Positions 60,084-64,000 of a stretch of 64,000 nucleotides of DNA are shown piece by piece. Positions within the stretch are counted from its first letter, which is position 1. Each line of letters opens with the position of its first letter. The DNA is from Siphonodentalium dalli (taxonomy: Eukaryota > Mollusca > Scaphopoda > Gadilida > Siphonodentaliidae), in NCBI GenBank assembly GCA_032622095.1, contig CP136065.1, positions 157,861,577-157,925,576 of the forward strand. The letters run 5' to 3'. The translations under genes and the position numbers were made by a program. The notes below the pieces were generated by a model. It was not told the origin of the DNA. It did no database searches and worked only from the letters and a program-made list of their open reading frames with translations.

Positions 60084-60127
60084 GTTCAAACACGTTCGAT
60101 GTTAGATAACATCGAGCGTGTATGAAC
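60084..60127. promoter_or_regulatory. 44-bp near-perfect palindrome upstream of the PC4/TBP promoter
   Basis: The 21-nt arms 60084-60104 and 60107-60127 pair with two mismatches around a GA centre (core ACACGTTCGATGTTA against TAACATCGAGCGTGT). It lies 109 bp after the polB stop and 65 bp before the TATA box at 60192. It could be a dimer-binding operator or a 3'-end hairpin. Confidence 0.6.
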
Positions 60128-60191
60128 ACGTATTACTATAAACGTATGGCCGTCATTGGTCAATTTATCCAAGGTGTCCATTTTTTCGATC

Positions 60192-60267
60192 TATAAAATG
60201 CTACCCGATCCAGTTCACAATTACAAATTCGGTAGTCCTATGCTGTGCGTGTGAAATATTCTATACA
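60192..60267 (+). promoter_or_regulatory. TATA promoter and short non-coding first exon of the PC4/TBP unit
   Basis: TCTATAAAATG (TATAAAA at 60192-60198) predicts initiation near 60222. The sequence runs to CTATACAG followed by GTTAGT at 60269, a good 5' splice site, which implies a non-coding exon of about 45 nt. Confidence 0.55.
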
Positions 60268-60375
60268 GGTTAGTTATGAATTAGTTGTTTTTTTTTCTAT
60301 CATTACATTTTTACCTCCAGTACAATCTCATTTTGGTTTATACTTAAACCAAAAACAACTATGTTTTTTTTTTTT

Positions 60376-60936
60376 TTATTTTCTCAACGAAGAGTCACCA
60401 TAATTCCAGATTATTCCGAATGACCAGATTAATTCATTCTCTAATTCTGAAATATATTTCGATTTACTTGTAGAAATGTAATCCAAAATCACGCCGCTGT
60501 TAAGTATTTGTTCAATCGTGAACAGTGTACACGGTTCACGGAGAATGATATATCCATGAATTATTGTCACTTCTTCAAAACTTCTCTGATTGAAAACCCA
60601 GTCTCGGTATTCTGCAAATCTCACAAAGTTATCTCCAATAAGTTCACGAATGTCATGTATTTTGTTTTTAGGAACGCCTCTAAATACCCAGCGATTTGAA
60701 TACATTTGATTCAATATATCCTGTAAGAAATCAGTTTCAAATTCAGACCTAGCAATCAAAGATTTCAATCGTTGTACAGGAAAATATCCTTCATCTATAT
60801 TCTTCAGTATTATTTTAATTTCTCTTATAAACCAATTGTGTAGTAGTTGTTTTTTTATTTCTGGATTTATAGTTGACATTTCAATTAGCTGATTGTATAT
60901 TTTCTCCAGTATTTCTGCGGGTAGTATTCTCTCCAT
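60376..60936 (-). CDS. Unrecognised 186-aa element protein
   Basis: The open frame extends far upstream to 61332, but only because the GC-rich minisatellite (60983-61146) has no stops in that frame. The ATG at 60936 starts ordinary, element-like coding sequence. The protein opens ILPAEILEKIYNQL, which resembles the first helix of an F-box (LPxEILEKI), and continues as mixed helix/strand with several aromatic motifs (NWFIREI, WVFRGVPKNK). There are no Cys clusters, signal peptide or membrane segment. The F-box reading is a guess from about 14 residues. It lies antisense within the putative 5'-UTR intron of the PC4/TBP unit. Its stop codon TAA lies inside an AATAAA polyadenylation signal (60380-60375). 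I do not recognise a family. Confidence 0.6.
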   Translation of the reverse strand: MERILPAEILEKIYNQLIEMSTINPEIKKQLLHNWFIREIKIILKNIDEGYFPVQRLKSLIARSEFETDFLQDILNQMYSNRWVFRGVPKNKIHDIRELIGDNFVRFAEYRDWVFNQRSFEEVTIIHGYIILREPCTLFTIEQILNSGVILDYISTSKSKYISELENELIWSFGIIWNYGDSSLRK

Positions 60937-60982
60937 AATGAACTGACTGAATGACTCAATTTTCTTATTCTTATTGAGTATG

Positions 60983-61146
60983 CGGGCGGGGCGGGCTTCC
61001 CCCTCCCCCCAGGGCGACAGGGCGGGGCGGGGCTCCCCTCCCCAGGGCGGGCGGGCGGGCGGGCGGGCCTCCCCTCCCCAGGGCGGGCGGGGGCGGGGCT
61101 CCCCCCATCCCCAGGGCGGGCGGGGCGGGCGGGGGCGGGCCTCCCC
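60983..61146. repeat. GC-rich minisatellite with about fifteen GC boxes
   Basis: Imperfect units of GGGCGGGCGGG followed by CTCCCCTCCCCA, strongly unlike the AT-rich surroundings. GGGCGG is the Sp1/KLF site, and the G-runs could form quadruplexes. It begins 47 bp upstream of the start codon of the minus-strand gene and could serve as its TATA-less promoter. Confidence 0.75.
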
Positions 61147-61263
61147 CACACCCAACATCCACCAAACGCATGAGCGGACTCCTTTCGGACTTTTGTATTC
61201 TCGATGTGTAACTGATAAGTAATGTTTTGTTTTCTTATTTTCCAGGTTCAAAATAAAAAAACA

Positions 61264-61872
61264 ATGACTGATCAACCCGATGTTGAAGGAAACCAACGGA
61301 CTGAAACCAACGAGAGGGCGTTCCATCCACAATGCTTGGCCCCGTTAGGAAATGACATTTTCCTATTTGACGGCCGATTCCAGGGAAATCTGTATATACA
61401 CATACGAGAGTGCGGTGAAAGTTCTGCGGGCAAATTTCCGACAAAATCTGGAATAACATTAAATCTAAGGAGATTCAAAGAGTTGAAATCTTACTTAGCA
61501 GATATACATCAAGAAGTGGTCAGTTATCGTACCGGTGAAGACGATGTATTCATGAGACGTCATATCGGAGGGAATTTCTTCATTACGATAAAGAGCGGCA
61601 TCCCGCGTGTTGACATTCGCAGGTATTGGCTGCCTGAACATTCAGATGATTTGTGTGCAACCAAATACGGAATATCTCTGACATTCGACCAATTTGAAGA
61701 ACTAGTTGGAGCTATATTCGTCCTGTGTGCTAATATTCCTGAAATTGATCAGACTGTGCAGTGCTATTTGACCGACGATCACCAAAACCAGGAAGGATCT
61801 TTAAGATGTATGGAATGCTGCCCCAACGGCGATAGAACGTGTTTGATTAACCGGATGCAGACATTGATCTAA
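61264..61872 (+). CDS. PC4-like protein with two PC4 domains
   Basis: 202 aa from ATG 61264; an upstream in-frame ATG at 61222 lies before the splice acceptor and is unlikely to be used. PC4/SUB1 is a single-strand-DNA-binding transcription coactivator that also acts in replication and repair. The second domain (about 95-155) is a clear match to the family pattern: a beta strand, then VDIRRYW (116-122), then YGISLTFDQFEEL (135-147) followed by a helix. The first domain (about 31-85) shows the same layout: GNLYIHIREC, then KSGITLNLRRFKELKSYL. Normal PC4 has one such domain and dimerises, so this may be a built-in pseudo-dimer. The C-terminus has Cys182, 185, 186 and 193, a possible metal site. 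It shares a putative promoter with the TBP gene, which starts 11 nt after its stop. Confidence 0.82.
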   Translation: MTDQPDVEGNQRTETNERAFHPQCLAPLGNDIFLFDGRFQGNLYIHIRECGESSAGKFPTKSGITLNLRRFKELKSYLADIHQEVVSYRTGEDDVFMRRHIGGNFFITIKSGIPRVDIRRYWLPEHSDDLCATKYGISLTFDQFEELVGAIFVLCANIPEIDQTVQCYLTDDHQNQEGSLRCMECCPNGDRTCLINRMQTLI

Positions 61873-61883
61873 ACATTACTCCT

Positions 61884-62408
61884 ATGATGCTACGAATAAC
61901 TAATGTCGTATGTTCTGCAGATTTGAACTGTTCTATTAATCTAAGGGATTTGACACTCGGCTGTTCGAACATTGAATACAATTCCAAAAAGTTTAGCGGA
62001 GTTGTATGGAAACATTCTAAATTCGGTGGATGTTGCCTCGTGTTTAACACGGGTAAAATCGTTGTTAACGGGCTTTCTGATAGTGTCAAACAGACACGAG
62101 TTCGATTGCGTCGGTACGCTCGACATATTCAAAAATGTGGTTGGCGAGTGAGATTAAATTCCATAAAAATTTTGACAATGTCTGCATTTTGTCAGTTAAA
62201 TGGAAAACTTGACTTAAACATTTTAGTGAAACTTATGGAATGTTCTTACGAATTAGAGCTGTTCCCTGCGGCAATGTTCAGACGTGAGAAAATACATTTT
62301 ACATGCTTTCATAATGGAAAAATTGTGATTACGGGCATTAAAAGTGAAAAGCAGATGTTAAATATTGTATATCCTACCATATGTGAACTTGAATTACTTT
62401 CAGAATAA
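61884..62408 (+). CDS. TBP: TATA-binding protein homologue
   Basis: 174 aa, essentially the TBP core alone (about 180 aa in eukaryotic TBP) with no N-terminal extension. Two saddle repeats are visible. Repeat 1 (about 4-88) has NIEYNSKKF, LVFNTGKIVVNG and RRYARHIQKCGW. Repeat 2 (about 93-172) has YELELFPAAMF, FTCFHNGKIVITG and IVYPTI. The four phenylalanines that kink the TATA box appear to be kept (F37, F54, F127, F142), so DNA binding is likely. Similarity to host TBP is clear but distant, and there is no intron. It begins 11 nt after the PC4-like gene in another frame, with no room for a separate promoter, so expression from a shared mRNA or by internal initiation or splicing is implied. 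Its stop codon lies inside AATAAA. To my knowledge TBP-like genes are known from giant viruses, not from the Maverick core set. Confidence 0.85.
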   Translation: MMLRITNVVCSADLNCSINLRDLTLGCSNIEYNSKKFSGVVWKHSKFGGCCLVFNTGKIVVNGLSDSVKQTRVRLRRYARHIQKCGWRVRLNSIKILTMSAFCQLNGKLDLNILVKLMECSYELELFPAAMFRREKIHFTCFHNGKIVITGIKSEKQMLNIVYPTICELELLSE

Positions 62409-62409
62409 A
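62404..62409 (+). terminator. Polyadenylation signal overlapping the TBP stop codon
   Basis: AATAAA at 62404-62409 contains the TAA stop (62406-62408) of the TBP gene. This is an economical gene ending. Confidence 0.6.
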
Positions 62410-62740
62410 TATATATATGTATCGATTATCTATTTTTTTCATTCGGGGGGATGGCTCACATACCTTTGTTTTTTAGGCTTTTGACGAAACAAACAAAAAC
62501 AATAGATTTTTTTGTTTGTTTTGACAACAGACTTAATACCACCTCACCGGACTCTCTCCACAGACCCCCCACCCCCCACCCTCTCAACCCAGTCATATAC
62601 ATATATATATATATATATATATTTTCCCATTCATACATATGATAATATAAGAACGATAAATGATTGTATTTACAATATTTTATTTATATACATAATATAA
62701 TTTAAAGAGTGTTTCTCTCGTTGTCGCTAATGAAGAGCGT
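62410..62740. other. Convergent intergenic spacer between TBP and protease genes
   Basis: Holds a pyrimidine-rich stretch (about 62555-62588), an AT dinucleotide repeat (about 62597-62622) and a minus-strand AATAAA (62684-62679) about 60 nt beyond the protease stop. The octamer in inverted form (AAGAGCGT, 62733-62740) touches that stop codon. Confidence 0.55.
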
Positions 62741-63187
62741 TTACAGAATATATTTCAACATAAAATCCTTAATAATTAAATCATTATACATATAATTATT
62801 GGCACTGAAACGTCTCATTATATTTTCTAGACTGTATCCACACAGTTTATAGAATGCAAAGTATATGCAATAGGGGCCACATATATTAGAACCCTGTAAT
62901 CTGTAAGCATTGCACTCGTAACGAGGTCCATTCAATAACAACACGTGTTTAAATCGTCCGTTGTAACACTCGGGTTTTAATCCCATAGGGTCGAAGAACT
63001 CTGATACGTTATGTTCCTGGAATGTCATCAATATCCAGTGGCGTCCAGGTTGGCTACTCTCGTCTGTGTTAACTATATACATCCGGGGATATTGGATATA
63101 AAGAGGTAATTTGTCTATGGGACAAACATCTATCTCATTATGGTTTGTGAAACTATTTATCGCCCTCATGAGTCCGCGTGTATTCAT
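62741..63187 (-). CDS. PRO: Adenain-like cysteine protease (Maverick PRO)
   Basis: 148 aa. Capsid maturation protease of the adenovirus-protease (C5/ULP1-like) clan, expected to process virion proteins. Visible catalytic elements: His50 in GRHWILMTF, Asp66 in FFDPMG, Gln98 in RLQGSN (oxyanion hole) and Cys103 in ICGPYC. This is the H-D/E-Q-C order of adenain with the typical C-G-x-x-C signature. Length is normal to short for Maverick proteases. The start codon overlaps the stop of the capsid gene (TAATG, sharing base 63187), so both genes are probably read from one mRNA. The octamer ACGCTCTT begins directly after the stop codon. Confidence 0.9.
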   Translation of the reverse strand: MNTRGLMRAINSFTNHNEIDVCPIDKLPLYIQYPRMYIVNTDESSQPGRHWILMTFQEHNVSEFFDPMGLKPECYNGRFKHVLLLNGPRYECNAYRLQGSNICGPYCIYFAFYKLCGYSLENIMRRFSANNYMYNDLIIKDFMLKYIL

Positions 63188-64000
63188 TATTCAATGCAAA
63201 CTTTACGACTCTCGTCAACTTTGAGAACGGCAGGAAATTTTGCGTATACGATTACAGTACAATTGTCTTTCAAAGCCGATGAGAATTTAATCTCGAGGCG
63301 TGTGTGACCTTTGTGTGGTATGACCCTGTCGTGATTAATTCCTTGCGGGTTTATCCGATATATGCAATAACCTTTTGCATAATCCTCATAAGTAATATGA
63401 ACGGCTTTTCGTTTCGCATCTTTTATTATCGTATTGTAAGCTTCTACATATTCCTTACTGGTAAAGTTCGGTTGGAGTGCTTGGGCGGGCATAGACTGCC
63501 CGTTGACGTAAAATCCGACGAAGTTGCATCCAAAAGTCGCAAAGTTGAACGGGTTCTTATCGCGTGAACCGCTTTCAGCCTTTGATGATACTAAGCCAAT
63601 AATACAGCTACTGGGTACGTTTCCTTGAAATAGATTATCTTCTCCCAAACTGAATGCACCTTTTGACACTGTATACGTCTTTATGATAGATTTTGAAAAA
63701 GGATAACACGCGTTCTTTTTCTTGAGTGACTCAGTATGACTGAGTAATACACCGGGGTTAACTTTCACAGTGGCTAGTCTCAAATTAGCTTCCTGTATTT
63801 TCAACTTGTATGTCTCAGTGGTTCCCGCATACATCAGTCTAAAAACATCTCTCGTCTGCCAGAATTTTAACGTGAGCGGGAGACCATTTAGTAGTAATTT
63901 GTCCTGTTGGAAGAAGTCAAGCTGAATTGATCCCATAATATCCATTATTTGACTAGTACGGGTTGTTTTGGACCTGTAATACAGGCCAGAGTTCCCGCTT
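63187..64000 (-). CDS. MCP: Major capsid protein, double jelly roll (F54H12.2-type), 3' part
   Basis: The frame is open from the right window edge to a TAA at 63189-63187, at least 270 codons. The ATG at 63945 is internal: similarity to this family continues upstream of it. It matches the animal Maverick capsid proteins often annotated as 'F54H12.2-like', with characteristic blocks: IQLDFFQQDKLLLNG, ESLKKKNACYPF, KNPFNFATFGCNF, QPNFTSKEYVEAY and DYAKGYCIYRINPQG. The part seen corresponds to the second half, including the second jelly roll. The N-terminal half lies beyond 64000. It precedes the protease gene with a one-base overlap. No frameshift or stop is present, which supports an intact element. 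Confidence 0.92.
   Translation of the reverse strand, partial: SGNSGLYYRSKTTRTSQIMDIMGSIQLDFFQQDKLLLNGLPLTLKFWQTRDVFRLMYAGTTETYKLKIQEANLRLATVKVNPGVLLSHTESLKKKNACYPFSKSIIKTYTVSKGAFSLGEDNLFQGNVPSSCIIGLVSSKAESGSRDKNPFNFATFGCNFVGFYVNGQSMPAQALQPNFTSKEYVEAYNTIIKDAKRKAVHITYEDYAKGYCIYRINPQGINHDRVIPHKGHTRLEIKFSSALKDNCTVIVYAKFPAVLKVDESRKVCIE

Larger units (their letters stand above)
60269..61245 (+). other. Putative 5'-UTR intron of the PC4/TBP transcript
   Basis: Donor CAG/GTTAGT at 60269 and acceptor TTTCTTATTTTCCAG ending at 61245, with a branch-like AACTGAT about 35 nt upstream. The PC4 start codon lies 19 nt after the acceptor. The intron contains the complete minus-strand gene 60936-60376 and a GC-rich minisatellite. 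Confidence 0.5.
54600..64000. mobile_element. Maverick/Polinton (adintovirus-like) element, left part, runs off the window
   Basis: Protein-primed PolB, adenain-like protease and F54H12.2-type double-jelly-roll capsid protein in one 9-kb block identify the class. All visible ORFs are open and have conserved catalytic residues, so the copy looks recent or active. PolB near one end is usual for these elements. Integrase, packaging ATPase and penton are not in the window and would be expected to the right. The additional TBP and PC4-like genes are not part of the core set I know for this class. The left boundary is approximate. Confidence 0.88.

Noticed and set aside
61222-61263. ATG at 61222 as start of the PC4-like protein
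   Set aside because: It lies in a polypyrimidine tract directly before a strong 3' splice site. ATG 61264 follows the acceptor.
60937-61332. N-terminal 132 codons of the 318-aa minus-strand ORF
   Set aside because: This part is translation of the GC-rich minisatellite (Pro/Arg/Gly/Trp repeats) plus antisense of the PC4 gene. Several frames are open there, so openness means nothing.
63304-63567. Plus-strand ORF of 87 aa
   Set aside because: Shadow of the capsid gene on the opposite strand.

Overview
The window is AT-rich animal nuclear DNA. Long introns, several families of small non-autonomous DNA transposons, tRNA-derived SINEs, LINE remnants and (GGAC)n-tailed repeats point to a marine invertebrate. 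A lophotrochozoan, probably a mollusc, fits best, but this rests on repeat style and is inference.

Left part, 1-41.7 kb. One host gene is clear: a minus-strand STARD10-like START-domain lipid-transfer protein whose six coding exons run from 41675 down to 18526, with phase-compatible splice sites and an inferred product of 264 aa. Downstream on the same strand, three mutually phase-0 exons (14609 to 11935) look like the 3' end of another host gene that I could not identify. Introns and intergenic DNA are filled with foldback and TTAA- or TA-flanked MITEs (called A to F here), two hAT-like elements with intact 8-bp target duplications, a Helitron-like insertion, tandem repeats and LINE fragments.

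Middle, 41.7-52.6 kb. A tandem duplication is split by a 1564-bp inverted-repeat element with a 6-bp target duplication. It is followed by a 5.85-kb composite element whose long inverted arms enclose about 13 divergent units of a ~184-bp satellite.

Right part, about 54.6 kb to the window end, is the left portion of an apparently intact Maverick/Polinton (adintovirus-like) element that runs off the window. It carries a protein-primed family B DNA polymerase gene with one spliceosomal intron (+), an unrecognised 186-aa gene (-), a protein with two PC4-like domains (+), a TATA-binding-protein homologue (+), an adenain-like cysteine protease (-) and the 3' part of a double-jelly-roll major capsid protein (-). 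The element appears to bring its own transcription-initiation factors (TBP and PC4-like) together with strong consensus TATA boxes ahead of two transcription units. Genes are packed very tightly: an 11-nt gap between PC4 and TBP, a shared TAATG stop/start between capsid and protease, and two stop codons that lie inside AATAAA. Its non-coding DNA, mainly the polymerase intron, repeats the octamer ACGCTCTT. The TBP/PC4 module is the most unusual thing in the window. Integrase, ATPase, penton and the far terminus would lie to the right of 64000.
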